NCBI RefSeq assembly: GCF_000187245.1
Contig: NC_027861.1
Coordinates: 1,054,001 to 1,118,000 of the forward strand
Reading direction: 5' to 3'
DNA length: 64,000 bases
Origin: Ogataea parapolymorpha DL-1
Lineage: Eukaryota > Ascomycota > Pichiomycetes > Pichiales > Pichiaceae
The position numbers and the translations under genes are program-made. A model generated the notes under the pieces. That model saw only the letters and a list, made by a program, of their open reading frames with translations, ran no database searches and was not told the DNA's origin. Of this stretch, positions 19,136-29,036 are shown one piece after another (within the stretch, counting starts at the first letter, position 1; each line of letters opens with the position of its first letter).

Positions 19136-20077
19136 TTATATGAAGGACAAGTTGGCGTAAAGAGCAACAAAGGTGGTGAAGAAGTCACCGATGAGGGCCC
19201 AGTTGCCAAAGTAATTTCTCAGAAGAAGAGTGCTCGTAAGCAGGTAGTGCTTGAAAAGCTTGGCAGCATATTCAACAGAGTAGTGCTTGAAAGAGAACTG
19301 GAACACAAGCTCATCCTTGATGTCGTGTCCAGTGACCTCGGTCTTGAAGAGTATCAGACCAAACAGCAACTTGGCAAGTGCGAAAATAAATGGGTCGTAC
19401 TCAAAGTTGTAAGTGAAGTTGACGTAATACGAGGTGAGTTTGGGAGCACCGTAGGAAACAAGAAGCCACAGAAGGACAGTCGACCAGAAGTTTGCATCAA
19501 GGAAGTGCGTAAGGTCAGTGACTGGAGTCTTGAGCACTGCTGCTGGAAGGTTGCTCTTCACAACTTGCGGCACAAAGCGAAGATCGCCAAGAGCAATTGA
19601 CTTGGCAAAGTGCAGATACAAGTAAATGAACTCTCCCACGACGGTGAAATCGTTGATGGTGAACGGGTCGCTCAGGTAGTCTCTGAGCTCGTAGTTCTTC
19701 TCGGCGATGTAGTCTGCTACTTGGTACAGAGTATCGTTGTCGATGTAATCGAGAATCTTGTCGAGAGTGGATGGCTCCAGGTCGAAATCGTCATCAGAGT
19801 CGTAGGCGTCGGAATCGTCGACATCTATAATTTCAGCTTCGTCAGATTCGTCGTCATCGTCGTCGTCGTCGTCGTTTTCATTTTCGGCCTCCTGCTTGAC
19901 ACTGACAACGTAGTCGTAGTATTCGTGGTCCTTGTCAAACTTGTCAGCATTCTCCAGGAAATGGTCGGTCAGCCTGTCAACAAGCGCCTGTTTCACCTTG
20001 CACGACTTGATGTTGACATCTAGGTCTCTGGCAATCTCCTCAAGCTGGGCCTTTGTTTTTTTGCTCAATAAACTCAT
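19136..20077 (-). CDS. SAP-like domain, acidic integral membrane protein (function unknown)
   Basis: 313 residues. The N terminus (about 4-42) looks like a SAP/HeH helix-extended-helix module (KAQLEEIARDLDV then KQALVDRLTDHF), a fold often used to bind DNA or chromatin. An acidic stretch with a run of eight Asp follows (about 68-100), partly encoded by a (GAC)6 microsatellite at 19858-19875. The C-terminal half is hydrophobic, with about four probable membrane spans (for example FWSTVLLWLLVSYGA and FIFALAKLLFGLILF). SAP plus membrane spans suggests an inner-nuclear-membrane or organellar anchor, but that is inference; I do not recognise an orthologue. ATG at 20077. Confidence 0.85.
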   Translation of the reverse strand: MSLLSKKTKAQLEEIARDLDVNIKSCKVKQALVDRLTDHFLENADKFDKDHEYYDYVVSVKQEAENENDDDDDDDDESDEAEIIDVDDSDAYDSDDDFDLEPSTLDKILDYIDNDTLYQVADYIAEKNYELRDYLSDPFTINDFTVVGEFIYLYLHFAKSIALGDLRFVPQVVKSNLPAAVLKTPVTDLTHFLDANFWSTVLLWLLVSYGAPKLTSYYVNFTYNFEYDPFIFALAKLLFGLILFKTEVTGHDIKDELVFQFSFKHYSVEYAAKLFKHYLLTSTLLLRNYFGNWALIGDFFTTFVALYANLSFI

Positions 20078-20347
20078 GGTTGTGACTTTGAATAGATTAA
20101 GGATATGAGGCTCTCACAGTATACAGTTTCAGTAGTCGACGTCCAATTGAACACTCTTCAGCTAGCAGGTGTTTCTCAAATTCTTTGTAGACTAAAAAAT
20201 AAACAGTTTTGGCCTTGTTTACTAATTTATTATCCTTTCTTGTTTTTAAATTCGACGTTACATTTTTTGAAACCGCAGACGACGACCTGTGTTTATCTAT
20301 TACCGGATTCGGACGGCCCTTAGGTCCTGCCTGGTGTAAAGATTTTA

Positions 20348-21430
20348 CTAGCGTTTCCTCAGTTTCACTTTGCAGTCATCGCAATACCACTCGCCACGCG
20401 GCAGCTCTTTCAGGCCCGTACACGGCAGATGGAACCACTCGCGCTCGCAGCTCTCCCCATCGCACCCCACCATCTCTCCGTATGAGACTTGCTGACAGTA
20501 GCAATACACAGGCTCTGCGTCATACGGAGACGTGGCTGCAGACTCAGACTTGGCAGCAGACACAGGCGTAGGCACAGGCGTCGGCGTCGAACCGCCGGTG
20601 GTATTTGTGTATTCGTCCTTGACCCGCTTTTCCTTTTTGGGTTTTGATGTTTTCACCCGTCTGGACTCGTCGACCGAGCCGGGCAACGGTTTCCGTTTCT
20701 TGGAGGCAAGCGCTTGTGCGGCTGCTGCGTCCAGCTGGTCGCCGTCCTTTCTGTCCTTCTTCACCTTTTTCGATGGGTTCGCGTACGATGGCGTCCCGTT
20801 CGAGGGGACAGGCGTGTTCCTTGCGCTCTCGTCTTCCACCTCTGTCTCCGTGCGTGATGCCTTCTTGGCAGCAAGGGCTTCTCTGCGGCTCTCACTGCGC
20901 TGCGATTGTGCGCTCTTGTGTTCCGTCACCTTCATGCACGGATGGATCAACGGCCCGATTCTGACTCTCTCAGGGATCTCGTTCTCCAGCACAATTTCGT
21001 AGTTCTGATTTATCCTATTGACATGTTTTGCGACCGTGTCGCACGCTATCGTGGCGACATGCATTTTCTCCTCGAGACACGGCATCAGGTCTTTGATCAG
21101 ATCCTTGATTCTTTCCAGCAGAAGCTCTCTTTTCGGATGCGTCCTTTTCATTTGGAGAAACCGTGTGATGTAGGCCTTCAGGTAAGGGATTGTGTGCACG
21201 CATTTGGCGTCGATCTCCCGCAGAAGCGTGAAATACCGTATCAGGTCGCATGGAAACGCTTCTAGGGCGTCCGTTATCTCGTTCAGTCCAGGACAGATAT
21301 CCGCCACCTGGGGCTTGCTGATAGGCTTCTGCTGTTGTAGTCTCATCAGCTCTGCCTCATGTCTGTCTCGGTTAGCGCGGTCGACGAGTCGCTGAGATTT
21401 CATTCGCGGGGCGTACTCGTAGGACGTCAT
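20348..21430 (-). CDS. PHO23: ING-family PHD-finger protein Pho23 (Rpd3L complex)
   Basis: 360 residues (S. cerevisiae Pho23 has 330). The N-terminal ING domain reads CPGLNEITDALEAFPCDLIRY then LLREIDAKCVH and LMPCLEEKMHVA, close to Pho23. The middle is low-complexity and Lys/Ser-rich with SESRREALAAK, also seen in Pho23. The C-terminal PHD finger (YCYCQQVSYGEMVGCDGESC through YCDDCKVKL) has the C4HC3 zinc ligands and the YGEMVGCD aromatic cage that reads H3K4me3. Pho23 is a subunit of the Rpd3L histone deacetylase. The frame is open two codons further to a TTG; the ATG is at 21430. Only 62 bp separate it from the divergent GLY1 start. Confidence 0.94.
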   Translation of the reverse strand: MTSYEYAPRMKSQRLVDRANRDRHEAELMRLQQQKPISKPQVADICPGLNEITDALEAFPCDLIRYFTLLREIDAKCVHTIPYLKAYITRFLQMKRTHPKRELLLERIKDLIKDLMPCLEEKMHVATIACDTVAKHVNRINQNYEIVLENEIPERVRIGPLIHPCMKVTEHKSAQSQRSESRREALAAKKASRTETEVEDESARNTPVPSNGTPSYANPSKKVKKDRKDGDQLDAAAAQALASKKRKPLPGSVDESRRVKTSKPKKEKRVKDEYTNTTGGSTPTPVPTPVSAAKSESAATSPYDAEPVYCYCQQVSYGEMVGCDGESCEREWFHLPCTGLKELPRGEWYCDDCKVKLRKR

Positions 21431-21492
21431 GAACAAGAGAAATTAAATAAAATAAAAAAAATGTTACCCTCTTAATATTTATCCTCCAAGCC

Positions 21493-22569
21493 ATGCCTGC
21501 AACACCGTCCAATTGGAACGAATTCAGAAGCGACACCTTCACCACGCCGTCGCCAGAAATGCTCGCGACCGTCGTCCATGCATCCACGGGGGACTCTGTG
21601 TACGACGAGGACGAGGACACGCTTGCTTTACAGAAACAAGTGTGCGAGCTCACGGGCCATGAAGCGGGGCTCTACTGTGTTTCTGGAACGCTTTCTAACC
21701 AAATAGCCATCCGGAGTCACCTCAACCGTCCCCCACACTCAGTTCTGTGCGACTATCGGTCGCACATCTTCGTCCACGAGGCTGCGGGACTTGCCACACT
21801 GTCGCAGGCGATGGTGACGACGGTTATCCCTGCCAATGGGCTGCATTTGACACTGGAGGACATTCAGCGCCACTATATCCCGGACAACGGCGACATCCAC
21901 AGCGCTCCGACCCGCATTGTGTCGCTCGAGAACACGCTGCACGGCCTGGTGTTCCCTATAGACGAGATCCGCCGCATCAGCAAATGGTGTCGTGACAACA
22001 ACATTGCGATCCACTGCGACGGAGCTCGGATCTGGGACGCGGCAGTCGCAAGCGGCGTGTCACTGGCAGAGTACGGGGAGCTGTTTGACTCGATCTCGCT
22101 GTGTCTGTCGAAGACGCTGGGTGCGCCGATCGGCAGCGTTCTGGTCGGCTCTAAGAGTCTGATTCGGGTTGCAAATCATTTCAAAAAACAGAACGGCGGC
22201 GGGATTCGCCAGGCAGGACCGCTGGCACGCATGGGCTCGTACGCACTGACACACAACTTTAGCAAGTTGAGGACTGCGCACGAGTACGCGGCCGAGGTGG
22301 GCAGGTACGCCGAGGAACTGGGTCTCGTGCTGCAGATCCCCGTGCACACGAACTTTGTGTTCTTGGACCCCGAAAAGAACAAGATTGACCCGCAGTGGAT
22401 CCGCGAGGTGGGCCAGAAACACAACGTCAAGGTTGCATCGTTCCGCATCGCGTTCAGCTTCCAGAACACGCGGGAGGCTGTGGACGGGGTGAAGGCGGTG
22501 CTGAAGGACCTGCACACGCTGGCGCAGCAGAAGCCGTATACGAACAGGACCGGCCACGGAATTTACTGA
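21493..22569 (+). CDS. GLY1: Low-specificity L-threonine aldolase
   Basis: 358 residues. It is a PLP enzyme that cleaves L-threonine to glycine and acetaldehyde, a main glycine source in yeast. The N-terminal FRSDTFTTPSPEML is the family signature. The PLP-binding Lys is K207 in SLCLSKTLGAPIGSVLVG, and the ring-contacting Asp is D176 in IHCDGARIWDAA. GGGIRQAGPLA is also conserved. ATG at 21493, preceded by an AT-rich 62-bp divergent promoter shared with PHO23. Confidence 0.96.
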   Translation: MPATPSNWNEFRSDTFTTPSPEMLATVVHASTGDSVYDEDEDTLALQKQVCELTGHEAGLYCVSGTLSNQIAIRSHLNRPPHSVLCDYRSHIFVHEAAGLATLSQAMVTTVIPANGLHLTLEDIQRHYIPDNGDIHSAPTRIVSLENTLHGLVFPIDEIRRISKWCRDNNIAIHCDGARIWDAAVASGVSLAEYGELFDSISLCLSKTLGAPIGSVLVGSKSLIRVANHFKKQNGGGIRQAGPLARMGSYALTHNFSKLRTAHEYAAEVGRYAEELGLVLQIPVHTNFVFLDPEKNKIDPQWIREVGQKHNVKVASFRIAFSFQNTREAVDGVKAVLKDLHTLAQQKPYTNRTGHGIY

Positions 22570-22682
22570 AAAGTGCGATGCTCCTGGCTTATCTCTGGAC
22601 TCTTGCCCTTTTGGGCACACCGAGTACAGGGCCGGAAAATTTTTTAATGAAATAAATAATTTACAATTAATTATTTTATTTC

Positions 22683-24263
22683 ATGGCTCCCACAGTTGAA
22701 CAGGTCAGCGAGGTGTTCAACACGATTCTCGTGTTGGACTTTGGCTCGCAGTACTCGCACTTGATTATTAGACGTCTTAGAGAGTTCAACGTGTACGCTG
22801 AGATGCTGCCGTGCACCCAGAAGATCAGCGAGCTGCCTTTCAAGCCTGTTGGTGTGATTTTGTCTGGCGGTCCGTTTTCCGTGTACGAGGACGGCGCACC
22901 GCACGTTGATCACGACGTGTTCAAGCTGAACGTGCCTATTTTGGGAATCTGCTACGGAATGCAGGAGCTGGCCTGGATCAACGGCAAGGGCGTGGGTCGC
23001 GGCGAGAAAAGAGAGTATGGTCCGGCCACTTTGACCGTGGTGGACGCCACCTGTCCGCTGTTTGAGGGAGTGGACCACTCGCAGGTGTGGATGTCGCACC
23101 ACGACAAATTGCAGTCGCTTCCGACCGGGTTCAAGACCGTGGCTACGTCGGGCAATTCTCCGTTCGCGGGCATTGCGCACGAGGAAAAACCAATCTACGG
23201 TATCCAGTTCCACCCTGAGGTGACACACTCTGTGCAGGGCAAAACGCTGCTCAAGAATTTTGCCGTCAAGATCTGCAAGGCGTCGCAGAACTGGACGATG
23301 GCCAACTTCATCGAGACGGAGATCAAGCGCATCCGGACGTTGGTTGGTCCTTCGGCCGAGGTCATTGGCGCTGTTTCCGGCGGTGTGGACTCAACTGTCG
23401 GCGCCAAGATCATGAAGGAGGCCATTGGCGACAGATTCCATGCCATCTACGTCGACAACGGGCTCATGAGGAAAAACGAGACGGTCCAGGTGAAAAAGAC
23501 GCTGGACGAGGGTTTGGGCATCAACCTGACCGTTGTCGACGCGTCCAACCAGTTCCTTGACAAACTCAAGGGCGTCACGGACCCGGAAAAGAAGAGAAAA
23601 ATCATTGGAAACACCTTTATCCACGTCTTTGAAAAAGTGGCTTCCGAAATTAAGCCTAAAGATGGCTCCCAGATCGAGTATCTGCTACAGGGAACGCTCT
23701 ATCCAGACGTTATTGAGTCCATCTCGTTCAAAGGCCCTTCGCAGACCATCAAAACTCACCACAACGTGGGCGGTCTGTTGGAAGACATGAAACTCAAGCT
23801 GATCGAGCCGCTTAGAGAGCTGTTCAAAGATGAGGTCAGAGACCTGGGCAAGCTCATGGGCATCCCAGAAGACCTCGTCTGGAGACACCCATTCCCGGGC
23901 CCGGGTCTCGGCATCAGAGTTCTGGGCGAGGTGACGCCGGAACAGGTGAAGATCGCTAGAGAGGCCGACTACATCTTCATCGAGGAGATCAGAAAGGCTG
24001 GGCTATACAGAAATATCTCGCAGGCGTTTGCGGCTCTGCTGCCAGTGAAGTCTGTCGGCGTGATGGGCGACCAGAGAACGTACGAGCAGGTGATTGCGCT
24101 GCGGGCTATCGAGACGACCGACTTCATGACGGCCGACTGGTACGTGTTCGACGCCAAGTTTTTGAAGAACGTCGCGTCGAGAATCGTCAACGAGGTCGAC
24201 GGCGTCGCCAGAGTCACGTACGACATCACCTCCAAGCCGCCGGCCACGGTCGAGTGGGAGTAG
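22683..24263 (+). CDS. GUA1: GMP synthase (glutamine-hydrolysing)
   Basis: 526 residues (S. cerevisiae has 525). It converts XMP to GMP using glutamine and ATP. The N-terminal class I amidotransferase has Cys90 in LGICYGMQE and His177/Glu179 in [10 protein letters not shown]. The ATP-pyrophosphatase P loop is SGGVDS at 232-237. The C-terminal dimerisation part contains [15 protein letters not shown] and ends in [13 protein letters not shown], as in all GMP synthases. It is in tandem after GLY1 with a 113-bp gap. Confidence 0.98.
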   Translation: MAPTVEQVSEVFNTILVLDFGSQYSHLIIRRLREFNVYAEMLPCTQKISELPFKPVGVILSGGPFSVYEDGAPHVDHDVFKLNVPILGICYGMQELAWINGKGVGRGEKREYGPATLTVVDATCPLFEGVDHSQVWMSHHDKLQSLPTGFKTVATSGNSPFAGIAHEEKPIYGIQFHPEVTHSVQGKTLLKNFAVKICKASQNWTMANFIETEIKRIRTLVGPSAEVIGAVSGGVDSTVGAKIMKEAIGDRFHAIYVDNGLMRKNETVQVKKTLDEGLGINLTVVDASNQFLDKLKGVTDPEKKRKIIGNTFIHVFEKVASEIKPKDGSQIEYLLQGTLYPDVIESISFKGPSQTIKTHHNVGGLLEDMKLKLIEPLRELFKDEVRDLGKLMGIPEDLVWRHPFPGPGLGIRVLGEVTPEQVKIAREADYIFIEEIRKAGLYRNISQAFAALLPVKSVGVMGDQRTYEQVIALRAIETTDFMTADWYVFDAKFLKNVASRIVNEVDGVARVTYDITSKPPATVEWE

Positions 24264-24285
24264 AGATGAGTAAGTATCTATCAAT

Positions 24286-24699
24286 TCATCCCTCGTTCGT
24301 ACACTGCGCGCGCACAACGACGCTGCTGACGTAATCGCCGTCGTGGGACAGCGATACGAGAAAGCGTTCGTGTTTAATGTAGGACTCGCTAGCCACGTGC
24401 GGCCGACCGTTCGCGAGGTTGTACTTGTACCAATGGCGCATGGCAAAGGCGGCCTGGTCGGGCGTGTCGAGCGTCTTGTAGAGCGCCTCCTTGACACACC
24501 ACGAGTGCGCGAGTGCTCGCGTGCACGTGTCGAGCTGGCTCTGTTGGGACGCGCGCACAAACTGGGGCAGCTCGCGGTCTGGATGGAGCACGCGAGCGGC
24601 GAGTCTGTGCACATGCGGCGATGTGAGGCCGTGGCGGGCTAGAATGGCCGCAAACCGCCCGATTCGGTGCAAGTCTGTGCCCACAGAAATGACACTCAT
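24286..24699 (-). CDS. PPT2: Mitochondrial holo-ACP synthase (4'-phosphopantetheinyl transferase)
   Basis: 137 residues, shorter than S. cerevisiae Ppt2 (173). It transfers phosphopantetheine from CoA to mitochondrial acyl carrier protein, which is needed for lipoic acid synthesis. The AcpS motifs are GTDLHRIGRF near the start (metal-binding Asp) and WCVKEALYKTL near residue 70. The frame is open far upstream to 25761 on this strand, but that extension overlaps the divergent gene and resembles no family. The ATG at 24699 (MSVISVGTDLHRIG) fits AcpS-type starts. No clear presequence is seen. Only 39 bp separate it from the next start. Confidence 0.88.
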   Translation of the reverse strand: MSVISVGTDLHRIGRFAAILARHGLTSPHVHRLAARVLHPDRELPQFVRASQQSQLDTCTRALAHSWCVKEALYKTLDTPDQAAFAMRHWYKYNLANGRPHVASESYIKHERFLVSLSHDGDYVSSVVVRAQCTNEG

Positions 24700-24738
24700 T
24701 AAAAAAAAAAATATGTAGTCAAAAAAAATAATTTTTTC

Positions 24739-25989
24739 ATGCGCCAGGAAACTGCCGTTCTTGTTTCCAAACTTTGCACGGTAGTCATCGCCCATTACCT
24801 TTTGAGCACGCTCCTGCCCTACAGCCGCGTGCCGACTATTGTGAGCGCTGTTCTTGCCAGCTCTGCGATTTCGCAATCCTCCATGTTCCTGCGTCTGAGA
24901 CAGCGTCTTACCTCTCTGGCCGCTGGTCCGGCCGCCGTGTCCCAAGACCGTTCTCGCTCGCAGCTGCTGCGTGCCGTCAATGAGATGCGCCAGTACCTTG
25001 CGCGGGGCAAGGCCTGGAATGAGAAGAAGCGCCAATTGTATAAAACCATGTCCTGGAGACAGCAAAAGATCATTGCGCAGACGGGCTACCAGGCCAAGAT
25101 GAACAAGGTCGACGCGACGCTGGCCGAAAACTACAAGCTGCTTCAGGATTGCGTTGCCCGGACAGTGCGGAAGCACAACATCTCGACGCTCGAGCTCAAA
25201 CTGGCCGCCGACCAGGCCAGACTCAGCCCGCAGACAGACCACCACAAAGTCATAGAGGGCCTCTGCCATTTTGCACGTGACTGGTCGCCTGCGTTCGACC
25301 GCGAGGTCGTGCCCATCCTCGACTATATTAGGACACAACTCGCGCGGCTGGATCTTGCCGAAACCACCGTGGTGGTGCCTGGCTCGGGACTTGGCCGCGT
25401 TGCGCACGAAATTGCAGAGCTGGGCGCCAAGGAGGTCGTCTCCGTGGAATACTCCTGGTACATGCTGCTGCTGAACGAGTTTGTGTACGCAGACAGCCCT
25501 AGACGCTACCAGGTGTACCCGTACGTGCACAACTACTCGAACCACGTGGCGACACAGAACCAGTTCCGCGCAGTCGAGCTGCGGCAGCGCGCCAGACCGG
25601 CGAACCTCAATGTGCAACAGGGCGACTTCACCAGCTTCACGGCGGCACGGCTCCGGCACGAGCCGCATCACGTGGCGATAGTCACGTGCTTCTTCCTCGA
25701 CACGGCGGAGAATCTGATGGACTATTTCGACGCTGTGGCGCGCGTGGCGGACGCGGCGCATGGCGACGTGCTATGGATCAACGTAGGGCCGCTCAAGTAC
25801 GGCACGGCGGCCAAAGCCGAGCTGTCGCACGAGGAGATCTGCAAGCTGCGCGGTGTTTGCGGGTGGCAGCTCGTGGACGAGCGCCCTAAGCCGGAGATTC
25901 TGGGCTACCTGACCGACACGGAGGGCCTGTGGCAGGGCTACTACGGCGTGACGATGTGGACGTGCAAGCGGACCCCCGAAAATATGTAA
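24739..25989 (+). CDS. Carnosine N-methyltransferase-like protein (N2227 family, YNL092W type)
   Basis: 416 residues. The N2227/CARNMT1 domain is clear: a helical part (LLRAVNEMRQYLARGKAWN), then the SAM-binding motif VVVPGSGLGRVAHEIAELGA and the EYSWYMLLLNEFV segment. WINVGPLKYG is near the C terminus. Family members methylate histidine-containing peptides such as carnosine, using S-adenosylmethionine. The first about 48 residues are hydrophobic and not part of the domain. The in-frame ATG at 24883 (MFLRLRQRL, 368 residues) is an alternative start and would leave a more usual 183-bp divergent promoter. S. cerevisiae YNL092W is the likely orthologue. Confidence 0.88.
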   Translation: MRQETAVLVSKLCTVVIAHYLLSTLLPYSRVPTIVSAVLASSAISQSSMFLRLRQRLTSLAAGPAAVSQDRSRSQLLRAVNEMRQYLARGKAWNEKKRQLYKTMSWRQQKIIAQTGYQAKMNKVDATLAENYKLLQDCVARTVRKHNISTLELKLAADQARLSPQTDHHKVIEGLCHFARDWSPAFDREVVPILDYIRTQLARLDLAETTVVVPGSGLGRVAHEIAELGAKEVVSVEYSWYMLLLNEFVYADSPRRYQVYPYVHNYSNHVATQNQFRAVELRQRARPANLNVQQGDFTSFTAARLRHEPHHVAIVTCFFLDTAENLMDYFDAVARVADAAHGDVLWINVGPLKYGTAAKAELSHEEICKLRGVCGWQLVDERPKPEILGYLTDTEGLWQGYYGVTMWTCKRTPENM

Positions 25990-26011
25990 ATAATTAACAG
26001 CATCTATGTAT

Positions 26012-27352
26012 CTAGTTACGCAGCTTGTCTGACTTGAGCTCGTTGATCTGCAGCTTTTTGTCGGTTCCGCCCGAAAGCAAGCCGATTTCCGCGTTCCAGT
26101 CGACAGCCAGCACCTTGGCGTGCTCGCCGCTCTCTCTGTCGATGGTGTAGATGCTCTTGTTGGCGCGGATGTCCCAGATCTTGGCGGTGCCGTCGTGCGA
26201 CCCGGACACCAAAGTGTACTCGTTGTCTGTGGTGGCCAGCGACACAACAAAGTTCTTGTGGCCCACCAATTGGGTGGTGGTGACTTTATCTGCGCGTGGG
26301 TCGTGGAGATTGATGTGTCTGGCGGCGGAGCCCGTGGCCAGCAGCCCGACACGCGGCAGAGCCACCAGGCTGAGCAGCGCAAAGTTGGTGTGTCTAGTGT
26401 CGACGCAGCGCGCCGTGACGAGGTCCCATGTTCTCACTGTGTGGTCCTGCGACGCAGAGTATGCCACGGTGTCGTCTTTATCGAAACAGACGGCCTCGAC
26501 GGGGCCCTGGTGTGCCTCCAGAATTGCCAGTGGTGCTTTGCGTCGGATCGACGCGTCGCCGACGGCGAGTTTGAGACGCTTGCGCGACGCCGACGACAAG
26601 TTGTTCTCTGCTCCCTGCTCCATCGGCTGGGTGGTTTGCATCTCCTTGGCGTTGGTAGACCACAGGGCCAGGCTGCGGTCGTACGAGGCCGACAAAATGC
26701 GCGTGTTGCGCACGGCAAGCGCTGCTACCACGTCCTTGTGGTACTCCAGAATGGCGCTGGTGCGCCCGTTCTGGGTCTCCTTGTCGATATCCTCATCGCC
26801 GACGACGCCGGCCTTCCACAGCCGCAGCGAGCGATCCATGCCGGCGGAAACAAAGCGCGAGGGGCTGATGAACTTGACGGCCTTGACGGCGGCGTGGTGG
26901 CCCACCAGCTGGGTTTCGACTTTGCCGGAAGCGTTGTAGATCCGCACGACACCGTCGTACGAGCCCGTAAGGATTTTTGGCGCGGTGCGCACCTCACCTT
27001 CGGGGCCAGCAAGACTCATGGACCCGACAGAGTCTATCGCAGAGACCCAGTCATCGTTGTTGAAGCTGGCAAGAAATTGCGGCGGCAACACGGCACGCGT
27101 GTATTCAATATCCAGAAAATGCTCGCTCGATAGCCCATTGGCCACTAAGTAGTCCTCGACGCTGCCTTTGAGCAGAGTGCCGTCGATCAGGAAATCGAAC
27201 GGGACCGGCTGCTCCAGGCCGACCAGGTGGTTCACGATCTCCGACAGACCGTACCGTTTGAGCGAGATTGGCACAAGCACAGGGTTGCCGGGACAGTGGA
27301 GCGACTCATCCTCGTCTCTCGTGAAAAAGCGGACCTTTATCTGCGAAGCCAT
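26012..27352 (-). CDS. YTM1: Ribosome biogenesis WD40 protein Ytm1
   Basis: 446 residues (S. cerevisiae has 460). Ytm1 forms the Nop7-Erb1-Ytm1 complex in 60S assembly and is removed by the Rea1 AAA ATPase. The N-terminal NLE ubiquitin-like domain (about 5-75: IKVRFFTRDED, LVPISLKRYGLSEIVNHL) contains the MIDAS-contacting acidic region. Seven WD repeats follow, with several GH...WD units such as AYSASQDHTVRTWD and LVSGSHDGTAKIWD. ATG at 27352. It is divergent from ERG12 with 150 bp between starts. Confidence 0.95.
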   Translation of the reverse strand: MASQIKVRFFTRDEDESLHCPGNPVLVPISLKRYGLSEIVNHLVGLEQPVPFDFLIDGTLLKGSVEDYLVANGLSSEHFLDIEYTRAVLPPQFLASFNNDDWVSAIDSVGSMSLAGPEGEVRTAPKILTGSYDGVVRIYNASGKVETQLVGHHAAVKAVKFISPSRFVSAGMDRSLRLWKAGVVGDEDIDKETQNGRTSAILEYHKDVVAALAVRNTRILSASYDRSLALWSTNAKEMQTTQPMEQGAENNLSSASRKRLKLAVGDASIRRKAPLAILEAHQGPVEAVCFDKDDTVAYSASQDHTVRTWDLVTARCVDTRHTNFALLSLVALPRVGLLATGSAARHINLHDPRADKVTTTQLVGHKNFVVSLATTDNEYTLVSGSHDGTAKIWDIRANKSIYTIDRESGEHAKVLAVDWNAEIGLLSGGTDKKLQINELKSDKLRN

Positions 27353-27502
27353 TAAATAAGTTTTTTTTTTCAGAATTTTTAAAATTAATTTTTTTAAGCC
27401 GCAGGTCGTGCACGAAACTCGAACGGCAGTGGGAAACTGAACCAGAGAAACTGAACATTATACAAGAATTCTTTTCCTTCCATCTCTTCTTCCTGAGCAC
27501 AC

Positions 27503-28838
27503 ATGGTTTCCGTCCCGTTTCTCACGTCTGCACCCGGAAAGGTTATCATTTTCGGCGAACACTCCGCCGTGTACCACAAGGTAGGTCGCAGGCCGGATCG
27601 GGCCATTTTCTCGGCCCTCAGTCAGATCATACTAACTCCAGCCCGCCATTGCCGCAGCCCTGTCGCTTAGAACGTATCTTTTGGCGTCCAGAGATAATGA
27701 CGACACCAATACACTGTTTCTGGAATTCCCAGATATTCAGTTCAGCTACAAATGGGCGACCAGCGACCTGCCATGGCAGCTCTTTGGCGAACACTCACGC
27801 AAAAGACAGCCATCGGCTGACGAGGAGCTAAATCCGGAGCTTGTGGATGCGCTGAACTCGCTGCTGTCCAAGATCGACTCGCCCATCCAGTACAGTGCTG
27901 CGTTCATGTTCCTGTACCTGCTGGTGTCGCTGTGCGAGGAGAAAGACGTGGCAGGACTCACGTTCACCGTCCGGTCTACGCTGCCAGTGGGGGCCGGACT
28001 CGGATCGTCTGCGTCGGTGTCTGTGTGCTTTGCAAGCGCGTTCTGCTATCTGGGGGGCCACATCCAGGAGCCTACATTGAAGGCAGACGACGTCACCGTC
28101 AAGGACTCCGAGCAGTGTCTGTTCATTGACGCGTGGGCTCTAATGGGAGAAAAATGCAGCCATGGCAACCCGAGCGGGATTGACAACGCTGTGGCCACGC
28201 ACGGAGGAGCCGTGATGTTTCAGCGAATGGAATCGTCGGTGCCCAGTATCCGCACTTCGATGCGCAACCTGCCGCCGCTGAATTTGCTGCTCACCAACAC
28301 GAAAACTCCCCGCAGCACCGCTGCTTTGGTTGCCAACGTCTCAAAGATAGTGACCGAGTTCCCTAAACCGTCGGGACTGATTCTGGAAACTATGGAGGCC
28401 ATCGCAAGAGAGGCATACACACTGATGCTGCGCCCTTTCCTGGACAAACAGTCCAAGAACAGACTGATGGAGCTTATCCGGCTGAATCACGGGCTTCTGG
28501 TGTCGCTTGGCGTGTCGCACCCGAACTTGGAAAGAGTTAAATTGTGGAGTGACGAGCTACAGATCGGACAAACAAAACTGACGGGAGCTGGCGGGGGCGG
28601 TTGCGCGATCACGCTAATTGACGATGACGCAGCGACGCCCGAAAAATTGCGCCAGTTGGAGGAGAAGTATAATCAGGCTGGGTTCGAGACCTTCAAGACT
28701 ACGCTGGGAGGCAAAGGTGTGGGGCTACTGACGGAGATTACCACAATCACGTCGGAGAAACTTTGCCGCCTGCATAATAGAAACGAAATTGAGGCCGCCG
28801 TCGGCTGTTCAGCCCTTCCTCAATGGCGATACTGGTAA
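27503..28838 (+). CDS. ERG12: Mevalonate kinase, two exons
   Basis: Exons 27503-27580 and 27642-28838 encode 424 residues (S. cerevisiae Erg12 has 443). The enzyme phosphorylates mevalonate in sterol and isoprenoid synthesis. Exon 1 gives MVSVPFLTSAPGKVIIFGEH, nearly the S. cerevisiae N terminus. The splice falls in the segment that reads YNKPAVAA in S. cerevisiae and YHK|PAIAA here. GHMP-kinase motifs are LPVGAGLGSSASVSV (ATP loop) and KLTGAGGGGCAITL (motif 3), with GNPSGIDNAVATHGG between them. In-frame joining and exact homology across the junction make the intron secure. Confidence 0.97.
27581..27641 (+). other. Intron of ERG12 (61 nt)
   Basis: Donor GTAGGT at 27581, branch point TACTAAC at 27630-27636 and acceptor CCAG ending at 27641. 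The branch A is 6 nt from the last G. The exon junction reproduces the conserved Erg12 protein sequence. Confidence 0.96.
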
Positions 28839-29036
28839 ACAAACAAGGTTAGGTCACGTGCGATATCTTTTTTATCAGTTGCGATTTCGCCTTATCCAGA
28901 CGCCACAGTTGGCAGATTTTGCATCAAAACTCCGCTATGCATTGCATGTGGCTAATCAGGCCAAGAAAAAAAATTAAAGGAAAAAAGGAATACCCCATAT
29001 ATAAAAAGGTTCCCAACAATCATTCCCCATCCAAAC
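28839..29036 (+). promoter_or_regulatory. Promoter of DAL5-type transporter: E-box, GATAAG and TATA box
   Basis: GTCACGTG at 28853-28860 is a Cbf1-type E-box. CTTATC (GATAAG on the other strand) is at 28891-28896, with a second weaker TTATC just upstream. A strong TATA box TATATAAAAA is at 28998-29007, about 30 bp before the ATG. The layout is that of a regulated nutrient gene. Confidence 0.6.

Noticed and set aside
19858..19875. (CGT)6 trinucleotide repeat as a separate element
   Set aside because: It only encodes the Asp run of the SAP-domain protein and is ordinary for acidic tracts.
20105..20323. 72-codon frame upstream of the SAP-domain gene
   Set aside because: It has an ATG but no motif or homology that I can see; it is more likely promoter sequence.
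24700..25761. Long minus-strand extension of the PPT2 frame
   Set aside because: It is the shadow of the carnosine methyltransferase-like gene; PPT2 starts at the ATG at 24699.
28789..28977. 62-codon frame overlapping the ERG12 3' end
   Set aside because: It overlaps a secure gene and the E-box/GATAAG promoter.
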